Below, piece by piece: positions 39,122-50,852 of a DNA stretch of 64,000 bases (within the stretch, counting starts at the first letter, position 1; each line of letters starts with the position of its first letter). Origin of the DNA: Phycomyces blakesleeanus NRRL 1555(-) (taxonomy: Eukaryota; Mucoromycota; Mucoromycetes; Mucorales; Phycomycetaceae); assembly GCF_001638985.1 (NCBI RefSeq), contig NW_017265137.1, forward strand, positions 2,664,222 through 2,728,221, read 5' to 3'. The notes beneath the pieces were generated by a model. It did not search any database, had not been told where the DNA came from, and worked only from the letters and a program-made list of their open reading frames with translations. The position numbers and the translations under genes were made by a program.

Positions 39122-40445
39122 TTATTGGAGGGGGTGTGGGGTATCGTGCACGGAAAAATTGTTCTCGTCTATATCTGTCTCAAAGTAGTTGTCTACTTCG
39201 TCTATATTGTGATCAGTAAGATCAGGATCATCTTCAGGGATAGTTTCCCTGTCTTTCCTGTCTATCGCAGAGAAGTCAAAGTGTTCAATCGATGTGCCAA
39301 TCCGCTTGGGGAGCTCAAGTTGAATGGGTCCAGTCTCAATTCCCTCTACTGGAGAATTGTTGATCTTCTTGTCCTTGGAGACAATGTTGGCATTAGCAGG
39401 ATTGTGCTTAGACGCAACAGAGGAAAGGGAAGTGTCAAGAATCTCAAATCGGGTTTTTATTACTACTGATTGGCCCGCAGGCTTCTTGGTGGTTGGGACA
39501 GAAGGTCGAGTGTGGGTGGGAGGGCCATGTTGCACAGGAGTCTTCTGTTCCCGCTTATACAAGTTATCAACCTCTGCAGCATGGGGACAACGAGAGCAAA
39601 GGTGACCAACTTGGTGGCATCCATAACAGGATCGTGTTTCGCAAGGGCGATTGGGACATTTGTCAAGATCATGACCCATGGTTCAACAGTGAGAGCAGTA
39701 AGCTCCTATGTTGAGCCAAGTGGCCAGGAAGGGAGTCCTATCGTCAAACTCCATCTTGAACGTAAGAGGGAGGAGATTACCTTCCTTGTTAGGAGGACGT
39801 TCCACATAGGCATAGCCTGTGCCATCCATAAACCCAAAAAGGGTATTGACAATCATGTTGTGAACGTAGCCATATTTGGCAAGAGTGGTACGAAGTTTAT
39901 TGGTTAACGTGTCATAATCTTCAGGAGCATAATGGGGGAGTTTCAACAAGTTCAGTTGAAAGAGTTTTGAAAAACTAGCAATAGCAGGGGAGGCAAATAC
40001 AGTTGTTCTTATAACTAAATCCTACACAACTGGCTCGAGTGCAGACGTCTTTAGAGGTGAGGTGAAGCTCATAAAGGGTGCCAGCCTTATTGGTGGAGTT
40101 CAAGCCTATGATCTCTCCAGTGGAAAAAGGTTGGAGAAGTGCGTTGAAGAAGGGGACGAAGTCAGGGGAGGATTCCAGGGGAGTGTTGTAGTAGACCGAG
40201 AACTGACTGGTGCTTTCGCGCCAGGTGCGAGGTTTAGTCAATGGACCATTTGAGCCAAGGACTACAGTGCTGCAAAAAGCTGGGGAATTTTACATAATTG
40301 CAGAAGAGTACGATAAGGGAGTTCCATGGGTTGGAGTGTTTGTTGTAGATAGAGCTGGTGGTGTTGAGGTTGGGGTTTTATTGGTTTGTCCAGTGTTAAG
40401 GTGTTCCCCTGTAGGGGGGTCTGGTTGTATAGCAGAGGAAGCCAT
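39122..40445 (-). pseudogene. LINE ORF1: nucleic-acid-binding protein with CCHC zinc knuckles
   Basis: Begins MASSAIQPDPPTGEHLN. A Pro/Thr-rich leader is followed by a stop (TAA after SAIM) and a frameshift near 40000. The middle domain (39949-39683) carries YDTLTNKLRTTLAKYGYVHN and a FDDRTPFLATWLNIG segment. Zinc knuckles span the next piece: YCSHC, then an in-frame TGA, TMGHDLDKCPNRPC and SCYGCHQVGHLCSRCP. The C-terminal tail is acidic. Gag-like RNA binding is the family role. Confidence 0.82.
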
Positions 40446-40446
40446 G

Positions 40447-40458
40447 ACAAGCTTATAG
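40447..40458. repeat. LINE target-site duplication, right copy
   Basis: ACAAGCTTATAG immediately upstream (minus sense) of the LINE 5' end. Confidence 0.9.
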
Positions 40459-40558
40459 TGAGTAGTCCGGCAGATAATTAGAGGCGTGACTACTTTTAAC
40501 TTGTCTGGAAGAAATCCATCGTTTCTGTGTGTAACACCCTGTCCCCCAAAAAACAGTC

Positions 40559-41430
40559 ACCCCCTGTCCCCATCCAGTATAATCACTTGTCTTTATTCAC
40601 TAAGAAAAATCATGCAAAAGTGGAAGAACATTTGTCTGTAACTTTTCATTTTCATTTTTATTTATTTTTAAAAAATTCATAACTCTTTCAAAAAAATAGA
40701 TAGAAATATGAGAGTAGGATGGTTGGTTTTGTTGATTTTTTCTGCATAAAGTGAGTATTCGTTTGTTTTGTAATATTTTTTGAATCACGTTTAAAGAGTG
40801 AATTACAAAAGTTCTGTATATTTCATTTGTGAAAGATTGAACAAAAAAACAACAATTTGAAAATATTAGTAAAAATCACTTGCAAATGCTTTATATCAAT
40901 AGAAAATAATAAAAAAATGTTTCAGTAAAAGTTTTAGACCATATTATTATGTAGAAAAAATATGTATTAGCAAAAAAAATCTATCTCAAATGGCTAAAAA
41001 CATGAAAAAAAGTGTATATTTTGCTTGTTTATTCAACTAAAACATAATAAATTAACTTCAAATTTTGGATATAGAGATGTACGTATTTTTTCAGCAATAT
41101 GGCAAAATATCCAAGCTTTAGCGTTTGAATTAAAACAGAAATCTATTAAAAGCTATGCGTCATTTCTGTTTTATATCTTTTACAGTAAAATTCGCGTCTG
41201 TGATTGGATGAAGATCTTAATCAGATTGCTTATAAATGCACAGACTTTGTACCCCAGAAAATAAAAGCCAATTATATAGTTTTCCAATTAATTAGATACC
41301 AATTATATTTGTATCTGAGTTTTATATGTAACATTAAAATTAAATACAGACTGAGTGCAATTGTGTTTGTTAAAAAATGAAAGAAAAAATAAGAGTAAAG
41401 TATATTAAAAGATAGAAAGATAAATAAGTT
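40559..41430. other. MULE 3' non-coding region
   Basis: AT-rich, begins with CACCCCCTGTCCCCATC at 40559-40575, the inverse of the 45027-45042 block. No gene seen. Confidence 0.5.
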
Positions 41431-42160
41431 ATATATGTGTGAAATCAATAATATCAGAAGAACATGAGAAAGCATTTGTAAGAAAGTTAGTTATAGTAGT
41501 GGTAGTAATAGTAGTTGCAGTGGTGGAAGGTAAAAGATAAGTTTTGTTCTTTGGGAACTGACCCCAATGATTCCAACTTGTGAAAAAGCAGTCAATAATA
41601 CTCCCTCTATGGATAGCATCAAAATACAGCGCATTTACCTCAGGCCAAGACCGATGTACATGAGGCTTGACTTTGATTGTTGTCCAGTAGCACCCATGTA
41701 CATGGTGCAAGACCATTGGCAATGGCTTTCTTTTGAGAGGCTTCCAATCATGGAGGGGAAGGAAAGTTACAGGCAAGATGCTCCGATCGTCCGAGTACAC
41801 ACAAACAGGCTCATTATATGTGTCAGCTATTATCTGAGCACAGTCTGGTGCAGAGAACCACATGGAGGAAGGGCAAGGGGGGTATGTTTTTCCCAAGAGC
41901 AGGGTCAATCTCAGAACCATGGGCAATGTCTTTCGTCACTTCAGCAATATCCATTTCAAAGTTTTGCTCATAGAGTGTGACGTGGGTTACAACAGTTTCC
42001 AACATCTTCTTCTTCACTAAAGGAAACTGGTTCTCTCCACCCTCTTTCAAGTGTGCAAACACATGGAAGTTACACTAACCATCGGACTTGGGGTTGAAGG
42101 TCAATGAAACAGCAGATTGGTCAATTTGAATTGGCAAAGCAAAGTCATGCACATTTGTTT
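41429..42160 (-). pseudogene. OTU-like cysteine protease segment at the C terminus of the MULE protein
   Basis: OTU proteases remove ubiquitin or related modifiers. On the minus strand the reading is FNPKSDG, a TAG stop, CNFHVFAHLKEGG, then IAHGSEIDPALGKNIPP. A short frame change near 41890 leads to MWFSAPDCAQIIADTYNEPV, then LPMVLHHVHGCYWTTIKV. This matches the OTU layout of a DG(N)CxFR catalytic Cys motif followed downstream by a His in a W/Y-flanked strand. The stop sits at the Asn position. Placement after the SWIM-type transposase, on the same strand with coiled-coil mini-exons between, suggests one fused protein. No profile search was run. Confidence 0.6.
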
Positions 42161-44832
42161 TTTTGCTTTTTTAGGCTAGGCAGAGCATACCAGTAGTCAT
42201 CAGGAAGGTGATTGAGTCTTTTAATTCCAAAGAAATGTTTTTCAGCTAAAAAACATTTTTAAAAAATAAAAATAAAAGCAATGTAAAATTTAATATATCT
42301 CCAATAAAATATTATAGAAATTACCTTCTTTGAGAAGCTCTTGTTTATCAGCAATATTATTTGTTTTAGCTATTGAGAGAACGTAAACTGTGTGAGAAAG
42401 CCATATATAATAATTATTGATTCATTCATATGTTATCAAATACTCCCTTCTTTGAGAGGCTCTTGCTCTTTAGTGAATTCTTTTTCTTTTTTGATTTTTT
42501 TAATTGCTAGAAATATTAAGCATTAGATATTATATTTTAATTTTATAAAGACCAATAATACAATACATTTTTTGAGAGGCTCCTCCTCTAAACACTCCTT
42601 CACCGCATCTCTAAGCTCTTGTTTTATCATCTCTCGTATCTCGTCCTACAATAAATAGATAAATATATTTATTAGATTGTGCAATCATATATATGTACAC
42701 TGTGTTCTTACTTTGCTTTTTTGAGCAAGGAGATACCTGTGCTTGTGCAAGACATAGTCCTTTGGAAGAGCACTTTTTCTTTTGATATGTTTTGATCTTC
42801 CAGGAGCTTTGACTTCACTAGCCACAGAGAAAACCATCTCAGGGTGGTCAAGATATTGTTTGGCATTTTCAATGAAGTTGTTGACCTTTGCCATCAGACC
42901 ACGAACTTGCTGTTCATCTTCACAGCACCGAAAAAGTTTCTCAAGCCAAGAAACAGACTTCATCCATGGAGTGGACTCCTTGATAGTGATACTATCAGCA
43001 GCAGCAATGTCTCCAGTTGCATTTTGGCAAGATGTAACTGAGGAGAGAAGTCACCTTTCTGGAATATTGACCAAAGTCAACACATGATCTCTTGGAAGAC
43101 TGTGACGACAAGGGAGACCAAATACCACTTTCACTCTACAATGGCAAGGCTCACCAGGGGTAACATCATCCAGCATTTTGGCGCGTATAGTGTATAAGAC
43201 CATTCTGGAAACTGAATGAATTAATTCATGGAGATGATCATCATTATATATCCTGGCATCTGTAATGGTCACCTCATTCAGCTCATGGTCCTGGTAGTCA
43301 CCTTAAAACTGAAAAAGATATATACAGATTTGCTCAAAGGAAGAGTCAAGAGTCTGAAGGACAGAAATTCTTCTTTTCAAAGCATGGTGGCCACTCTCAA
43401 CACGTTGTGTTGTCACACAGTCCAAATGTCTAAATTGACTGGTGATGTAGGCAGCCCACTTCTCCTTACAAGTCATTCACTCATCCTCGAAATACTTCTC
43501 AAAGATTTTTTTCTACAATCTTTGCATGATCCTCTTCGTCTTCCTCATCCTGCTCCTTGCTCTTAAGATCTTTGCGAGAAGACAAAGACTTGAAGAGTTC
43601 AAACTTTTTGTCAAAAACCTTGCGCTTGTCACTGAAGATCATACAATTGACTATGTTTGTGCAGGTATTTCTTTCGTTTTCTGACTTCATTGTCTTCTTG
43701 GCCATCTTGGAAACGTTATTAATCATGTGCCAGCTACAGAGAAGCTTTGTGTTCATGGGAAACGCCGAATTCAATGCATTCATTAATGTCCTGCACTTGT
43801 CAGTTACAAATACTGGTCTTTCTTCGATTCCTTCGAGTACAATTGCTCTCAGAGATTCCATAAACCAGACATAGCTGGGTTCTTTTTCATCAGTCACCCA
43901 GGCATATCCTACTGGGAAGCTTTTCAATCGTTCTCAACCAAGGTTACTGACAGCTTCCACACACATCAATGACATCTTTGCACATTTGGTCTTATATATG
44001 GCATCCACAATCAAAACCTCTGGAAATTGTTGGGCTTTTTTGATCATTGTTTTATTTGTGAAAAAAATGTGTGTCGGTCTGTTCGTTTTGTTGGACTTGT
44101 AAAGAACCGTGAATCTCTTTTCTTCCATATTCTTAATTAGTGTTTTAGCAGCATAGTTCGACTAGTCATCTCCATGTGTATCACTGTACTTCAGATTGTT
44201 GATGTCGCTGATTCTGATTTTTCTCATACCAGTAATCTTGTCACTGGTAGCTTTTTGAACATCACAAGCTTTTGCGTGATTTTCCAACATTATCTTAGCA
44301 ATATTGACATCTTTGGGAGTTAGGAGAGTCATTCTTCCTTGATGGGAAGAAGCCAAGTTCTCAGGGGTAATAGGGTGGTTGTGGCAATGTTCATTGTTGC
44401 CACGGGCAGGCAAAGGAAGATATCTGTTGCTATTCTTCCTTGACAGGAAGAAGACAAGTTCTCGGAGGTAATAGGGTGGTTGTGGCAATGTTCATTGTTG
44501 CCACGGGCAGGCAAAAGAAGATATCTGTTGCTATTCTTCTTATAAGAGAATCTTAAAATATATAGGTATCCAGTGAGAGAAGAGTTTGGAACCTTCTTTC
44601 TTTTATCTTCACTAATGTTACGCTTGTTGCAATAGGTGCCAGCCTTTGCACAAGCAAGATGAAGTGTGGGAAATTTTCCATCCTTAATCTTGATAGTAAA
44701 ATTATTAGAAAGAGCATAGTTGTTTACAGCCTGAAGGACACTCTGTTTATCAGGGTAACCGTTTTTGGGGAATGAGAGATTTGTTTTAACTGAATACATC
44801 TTTTCAATGGGGGTAGCAAAGTTATTATTCAT
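42161..44832 (-). pseudogene. MULE transposase with SWIM zinc finger, broken
   Basis: Start ATG 44832 (MNNNFATPIEKMYSV). The N-terminal FAR1/WRKY-like zinc region has CAKAGTYC and NNEHCHNHP but contains a ~98-bp tandem duplication (about 44331-44540). Catalytic core: HIFFTNKTMIKKAQ and VLIVDAIYKTKCAKM (first Asp), FPVGYAWVTDEKE, FVTDKCRTLMNALNSAFP (second Asp), LCSWHMINNVSKMAKK. SWIM finger near 43140-43090: EPCHCRVKVVFGLPCRH. Then IPER and an in-frame TGA where MULEs usually have Trp. The segment 42963-42716 ends at a GTAAGA donor. Further upstream-to-downstream small exons carry coiled-coil modules. Confidence 0.85.
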
Positions 44833-45207
44833 GTTTAATAAAATAGTACTGTGTTTATATAAGTATTTTTATTGCTTCCTGTACGCAATGTAGGCAATAT
44901 ACATAATTTAAAAAAGAAATTATATCCTGTTATCTGCAAATATTATTTTTTATTCTTACAACTAAATGTCAATGACTTTAAAAAGAGGGTGTTTCTATTT
45001 TTCCTGGGAAATTGAAATGCTCTAAAGATGGGGACAGGGGGTGTGCTTATAATGATGGAGCAGTATGTGCTTATAAACAATGAGGACAGGGGTGTGCTTA
45101 TAAAGGATGGTGAGGGGGGGTTCTTTAAGACACTTTATAGCCAGGCCTTGGACTAGCAGTCACCTTAAATTGTGTGGTGCCATTACCCCCCATCCCCTAA
45201 GATTGCT

Positions 45208-46877
45208 GCTTTATTATCAGAGGACCCACTAAGAATTCATAATTCTCTTTCTAATATGTTGTAATGTAACACATAAAATAAATATAAAAATAAATATAAG
45301 CTATAACAAGGTGGACTGGTGTCCCCAGCAGAACTGTATTGAGAAAAATTAACCATACTATGAAAAGAAAGAAAAAAACCATCTCGGATAAGACACAGAT
45401 CTATATCAAGAAAGGCATTCTATACTATAATATCTCTGATTTATTCTTTCATGACATTCATAGCAAATGCATAGTAAATTATAGCAGAAAGAAAGTCTAA
45501 TTGTAATGTGCAAGAAGTCACACAACAAGATAATAAGATAGAATGAAATATGAAGATAAAGATAATATTTATTTGTGATAATATTTGTAGTATTTATACT
45601 AATTTATAAGATGCCACACTATCCTAAATTCTAGTTAAGTCCTTTTGCTATGGTATCTTGCTGAGCAATAGTTGTCTTTTTCTTGGCATTGCTCACCCAA
45701 CTACACACCCACTGATTTTTTTTCATTTATGGTAATTTCAAGGGTGCCAAATAATTTGATTGGCTTAGAGAGTGAATCTTTAGTTTAATATATTTAAATT
45801 CAGAAGTAGTTGCACAAAACACTACCAGAGAAATTTTGTGTGTAACTAATGTCCTAAAACAGTGTTCTGTATCACTGTACAATGTTTGCCCATATATGAA
45901 CATACAAGTTTTGGCAATAAATTCTGGTAAAAAAAATCACAAATTTAAAAATGCATTTTTGCAAATATAAAAAATGTTTCAATAATAGCTCAAAATAAAT
46001 TTTGTTTCAAATAATTTTTGGGTTCAAAAAAATAGGTTTTTATATTCAGTTTATTTTGGATTGCAAAAAAAATTAAAAAATTAAAAAATTAAAAAATAAA
46101 AAAAACTAGACTGGGCCACGTAATCTGCAGCAGTAGCATACTAGCAAACTTATACTACTAGTTAAAACAGTAGTATGGCTGCTAGCACCAATGCCCATGA
46201 ATTACGTGGTCGACATATAGTAAGCTAATAAATCTAGCTATTCCAAGAGAAAACCAGTGTCATAGATGACATGAAAACCAAGGAGCTTGAAGACTTGAGT
46301 GCCAAGAAACTTGAAGACACACGTGCCAAGAGACTCTAAAAGAGTAAAAGCAATTAGTAATCATATTTAAAATACTTTTGTTTAAAAATACTTATCTTTG
46401 ATTCTGCCAAGTCATTCATAATTATAAATAGTTGAATACCTACAAGTGAGAAGAAGAAATAATTAGTATTCTATTGCTTTGTAAGCAGGGTTTATAATTA
46501 TTACATCTTTACTGAATTTTTCCAGATGATGAAAAAACTAATATATAAACATGATTGGTATGACTAATAAACACATTGATATATAAAACTACTTTAATAG
46601 CATAAATACCTTTGAAGTGGGAGTACGTATAAATGATGTTGCTTTCATAGAGGCTATAAACGTATTAGAATACTATATAAATAAAAACATGTAAAAACAA
46701 CCAACCTTTTGGGGCAAAGTAGAGTGAAAAAAGAAGACGTAAACATGTAAGCTTTTCTTATTCAAAACTAGTAGAAAAATTCTAATTGGTGCACTGACAT
46801 TAAAAATCCGTCTTTGTACTTTTATAAATTCAACAATTTTATGCCAAGTCATTTTTCACCTTTGTCTTATTATTACA
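45208..46877. other. AT-rich region upstream of the C2H2 transposase gene
   Basis: No gene seen. Contains a fold-back repeat at 46119-46211 and two copies of GCCAAGTCATT (46408-46418, 46843-46853). Confidence 0.5.
46116..46211. repeat. Fold-back inverted repeat
   Basis: CCACGTAAT at about 46126 pairs with ATTACGTGG at about 46201. Inner segments (CAGCAGTAGCATACTAG against CAGTAGTATGGCTGCTAG) also pair imperfectly. The overall length is about 85-95 bp, like the end or remnant of a fold-back/MITE element. Confidence 0.65.
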
Positions 46878-49855
46878 ATGCAAAATAACAAAAGACAATC
46901 AAGAAATATAAGAAACCCACAACCCCCTAAAAAACCTGGCGAAGCCGTTTTCAGTATATATGTCAGAGAGCATATTTGTAATGAATGTGGAAAAGTCATG
47001 ACAACAAGTTCTAGCTTAAAAAGACATCTGAAAACTTGTCAAGCAATCTCTAGTGGAAAACCTAGTTCTTCAGTTGAGAGCGTTATAAATGATTATTTGA
47101 TGATGGCTTTGAACAAAGAACTACTGGCCGAACCAACAATGACTGCAGCCAATATCAACAGATACGACTACTCTTCTGGTGAGGAAAATGAAGATGATGA
47201 AGACGATGAGTATAATGAGCAGTATCAAGACAATCAAGCCTTTGACCCTTATTTTGAAAACAACCTATTGGGCTATAATGCTCTTTACAACTCGATTACT
47301 AATTGTATGTCTTCTTTTGATGATGATAATGATGTAGAGAGGGATTCTGATGACACTGACTCTGCCAATACCGCAGAAAAACTCATGAGTGGTCCTATTG
47401 CAGGATGCCACCCTTTTCCAAATTTGCAGATGATAGTACTCTGTGCTCTCATTGATGGTGACAACAATATGATTTCTCAATGAACTATGAAAAAGCTTTT
47501 GCTTGCCATGAATATGCTCATCAAGATTCAGGCTGAAACCGCAGGACAAGGAACATTCAAGCTTTCTAAGTTGAATGAACTCATGAATTACCAACGGAAT
47601 AAAAAGAACAGGATTCCCACACTTCCTACTGTAGAAGTGAAAGATCCTAATTCGAATCTGCTGACTGTAATTGCCCAAATGATCCTGCCATTGACACACA
47701 TCGAATTCCTCATGACCAACCCTAAGAAATGTGAACGTGTTTATTCTCTACCCAACCGAACTTCAGACCAAGCTACCTGTTTCCAACAAGGCAAGAAATG
47801 GAGAGAGAACGAATACTTACAACAGCCAATGTTTACCATCAGTAAGGTTGACCTCTGAGCTGGTGATGTGATAAAGATGAAGACTGCTGCACCAAACGAA
47901 CGACCCTTGATTAAATCCTTTCACATGGCAAACAAATCTTTTTTTGCAAGAGCATATTGGATTGGAATCATTGACACAGTTTATTACCTGAAATCAGAAA
48001 CAGTAGACGTTAAAGTTGAAGACTTGGACTGTATTGATACACTGGCAAAGAATGCAATTTTTTACTCTCGTATAACTACCTCTGTTACTGGTCTGGACAA
48101 AGAATATTATGATCTTTTCTATATACCTCACCACTTGAAGAAAGCTGTTCCTGGTGAAAGTAATGTTGGCACGTTTTATAAAGTAGTTATTGCTCCCATA
48201 TATCTTTTTACAGATGACACTTCTGGCAATCGGTCGAAATAGTACAATCCATATGAAAGCTGGTCCATGTTTCTTGTGGCAATGTCTTATGCAGAGCGCT
48301 CTTCTACCAAGAATATTTGCTTCCTGTCTACTGTCCCAAAGAAGAAAGGTGTTAGTGATCTGTTTCTCCTGCCAACAATCGCCAAAAATCTTAAGAAACT
48401 TGAAGGTGGCATTCTTATATACTCTGCTAAACACAAGGAATATGTTTTGGTCATTGCTCCTTTGCTCTTTATTGAAGCCAACACTCCTTGTCACTCGGAA
48501 CTCTGTGGCATACTTGGTCCTGCGACTTTGCACCCATGTTGTAAATGTTATTGCATGCTCCAAAGAAATGTTTCTTTGCAAATCAAGGAATATTATCTCA
48601 AGAAACATACACCAAGAACTTGGGAACATTATGTGATGGCTAATTCTACTAACAAACGTAATATAATTATGCCTGATGTTTTAGGAACTAATAAGCCTGT
48701 GACTGCAAGGGCACTTAGTTTTATTAACTATTCTACAGGATGCTTGCTTGAATTGAAAGTGTTTGACCCAGCAAAGGACACACCGGCCGAGATTCTTTAT
48801 ACGATTTTGCTTGGTATTGCGAAATACTTGATGAATGAATTAGTGAAGGAAATTCTCAAGATGAACCCTGAAAAACTGGAGAGATTGGCCAATAGTCTGA
48901 AGGAACATGATATCTCGACTGGACTTTCTTGCAAGTTTAACTGACTCTTAAGACACTCTGGATCTTTTCTTGGCCAAGACTTTAAGGTGCTACTGCAGAT
49001 TCTTCCTGTTGCTCTACTCAGAGACTTTTCCAATGATCAGGTAATTGGAACAATTTTGCCTTGCTTTGCTGAACTTGGTCGTCTATGTTCATTAGTATTT
49101 GTTAGACAGGTTGAATCCGGATTTGAAGAATATCTTGCCCAGGTTGACAGTGCTGTGAACGCATTGACAAGACAAATGTGGATAACCCGAAGCACATGTC
49201 TTTATGTAACAAGCCAAAAGCCCACAACATGATCCATTTGATGGAAGATATTAGACGATTTGGACCTGCCCTCAACTTTGAAACAGAAAAAGGCGAATAG
49301 TTTAACAAACATATTCATGAGCATCTGATTCACACCAATTGACTAAACACCTCAAGAGATGTCTACCTCAAATTCGCAAAGCAGACAATCATGCAACACA
49401 TTTTCAACAACAGCTCCTGAGTTAACAACAATAGACAGCATGAGTACCCTGGAAGTGAAATTGCAGAATGTATCAAGCACAATGATGATACAGCTTTCTG
49501 GCACTTATTCCTTGGTGGATCACGCAATTTTGCAGACAACAATGATACCAATGACGTTACAACTTTAAAGGACAATTCCTTTGCTGCTTTTGTTATCAAG
49601 AACAGCATTGGCATGACTCCCAGCATTAGACTGATCTCTGGTTCAATGGTGACTTTTCTTTGGCCCACTGCTCGCACGAGTGAGGAGATAAAAAATAACT
49701 ACCTTAAAGTAGAAATGACAAGTGATCATATGTCTCTTGATTCTCTCAAGCCTCTGTATAAAATTGATTTAATGAAAGTTAATGATACAACTTACATGGT
49801 TAACTTAAGTAAATTTGGCTCATATTGGTTTTATCTGCAACATGGATTAGCATAG
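46878..49855 (+). pseudogene. Large transposase-like protein with N-terminal C2H2 finger, broken
   Basis: Start ATG 46878. Residues about 30-60 hold a C2H2 finger (HICNECGKVMTTSSSLKRHLKTC). An acidic stretch follows, then a Pro/Asn-rich linker. The core contains FYKVVIAPIYLFTDDTSGN, YNPYESWSMFLVAMSYAERS, KKLEGGILIYSAKHKEYVLV and EANTPCHSELCGILG with a CCKCYCML cysteine cluster. The C-terminal part holds IHLMEDIRRFGPALNFETEK and an SRDVYLKFAKQ block. In-frame stops occur at about 47481 (TGA), 47856 (TGA), 48241 (TAG), 48942 (TGA), 49299 (TAG), 49340 (TGA) and one frameshift lies near 49195. The DDTSGN/SELC architecture belongs to large fungal transposases, probably CACTA/Plavaka-like. I could not identify terminal repeats. 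Confidence 0.7.
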
Positions 49856-50155
49856 ATTTTCTTATTATTTTTTAGTATAATTTAGTATAGCTAATAAAAG
49901 TTTTACATTTTTTCTAAAAATCACAGTTTTTTTTTCAAATTTTTGCCAAGTCATTTCTTTGTTACTCCAAACAACTCCCAAATTCTCTTAATAAACATTT
50001 CGTCTTACTTCAACTCATTTTCCGCTTCATTGAACTTTATTTTCTTCTTTATTTGGATGTTTTTTTTTTAATTCGCAATATTACACAAAAGAAAATTTTT
50101 GACACCAATCATATTGCTTAAGTACAATAAGTAACCTTATTTAGTTTCTAATATC

Positions 50156-50852
50156 TGTGGTGGTGAATGACTAGAATTTTAACAAAAACAGTAGTCGTTT
50201 ACTTAAAGTCTAGGACTATACAGGCGTTCACATCTACTGAGGTATCTCCTAAATATGGAAATGTTTTGTCAAACCCAAATTTTCTATTGGCTTAGAGTAT
50301 AAATTGAGATTAAACATGAAATGTGGTATTTCAGATATAAAACAATAGAAAAATAAAATATTTGATTATAGAGACGTATAGAAATACTTTGAGACTATAT
50401 ATCAGTTATCTTTATTCATAAATAAAAATTGTCCCTTTTTATAAGAAAACACAATCTGCTCTTGTCATTACGTCTTAGTTTCTTAAGGCTTTCTTCCTTT
50501 ACTATATTTGGTTATTAGAGTGTATTTACTGCTTAACTAGTGTTGGTGTTACAATTATGATATCAAGTTATAAATCGTACTTCTTTAGCTCTTAACTATT
50601 CTTTTCTCCTTTATACTAGAGCTTTAGGACTTCCTACTAAATTAGCTCCATATCGATCTGACACAGTTTACCCAGCAGTATAATATAATTATCTTAACAA
50701 TATTTAAGATATTATCTAAAGTACTAACTGTTATAATTATTGGACTGATTACTTAATCGTTTATATATATTTTATACTGACAAGATGATAGCTACTATGC
50801 TATCCCAATATGAATATGTTCTTATACGTGATAAATTCAACATCCGAGTGTC
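50156..50852 (-). repeat. Candidate 3' LTR of the gypsy element
   Basis: Minus-strand gypsy coding stops abruptly after HNISKK at 50852, where TGTGATGATCCAGACACTCG begins. The stretch contains TATAAAATATATATAA and could end with CACCACA at 50156, fitting TG..CA LTR ends. The partner LTR would lie beyond the window, so this is untested. Confidence 0.3.

Larger units (their letters stand above)
35151..40446 (-). mobile_element. Non-LTR retrotransposon (LINE), near full length, inserted in the MULE
   Basis: A 5.3 kb minus-strand element. The 3' end is a 9-base poly(A) tail (T run 35151-35159) and both sides carry the 12-base duplication ACAAGCTTATAG, so insertion boundaries are exact. ORF1 begins at the extreme 5' end (ATG at 40445). 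ORF2 encodes endonuclease, reverse transcriptase and a C-terminal zinc finger. Several stops and frameshifts disable it. Because the 5' end coincides with ORF1, any 5' truncation is slight. Confidence 0.92.
35112..45207 (-). mobile_element. Mutator-like element (MULE), interrupted by a LINE
   Basis: Direct 10-base duplications GCTTTATTAT at 35102-35111 and 45208-45217 flank inverted ends that share AATCTTAGGGGA (35116-35127 and, reversed, near 45193-45204), with weaker similarity further in. An 8-11 bp duplication is characteristic of MULEs. Inside the left end, after removing the LINE, GGGGACAGGGTGTTACA and its complement (40530-40546) form an inverted pair about 120 bp apart. On the right, GTGTGCTTATAA-type motifs repeat three times (45041-45101). 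Without the LINE and its duplicated target the element is about 4.8 kb. Its minus-strand gene encodes a MULE transposase followed by an OTU-like segment, with several stops. Confidence 0.82.
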
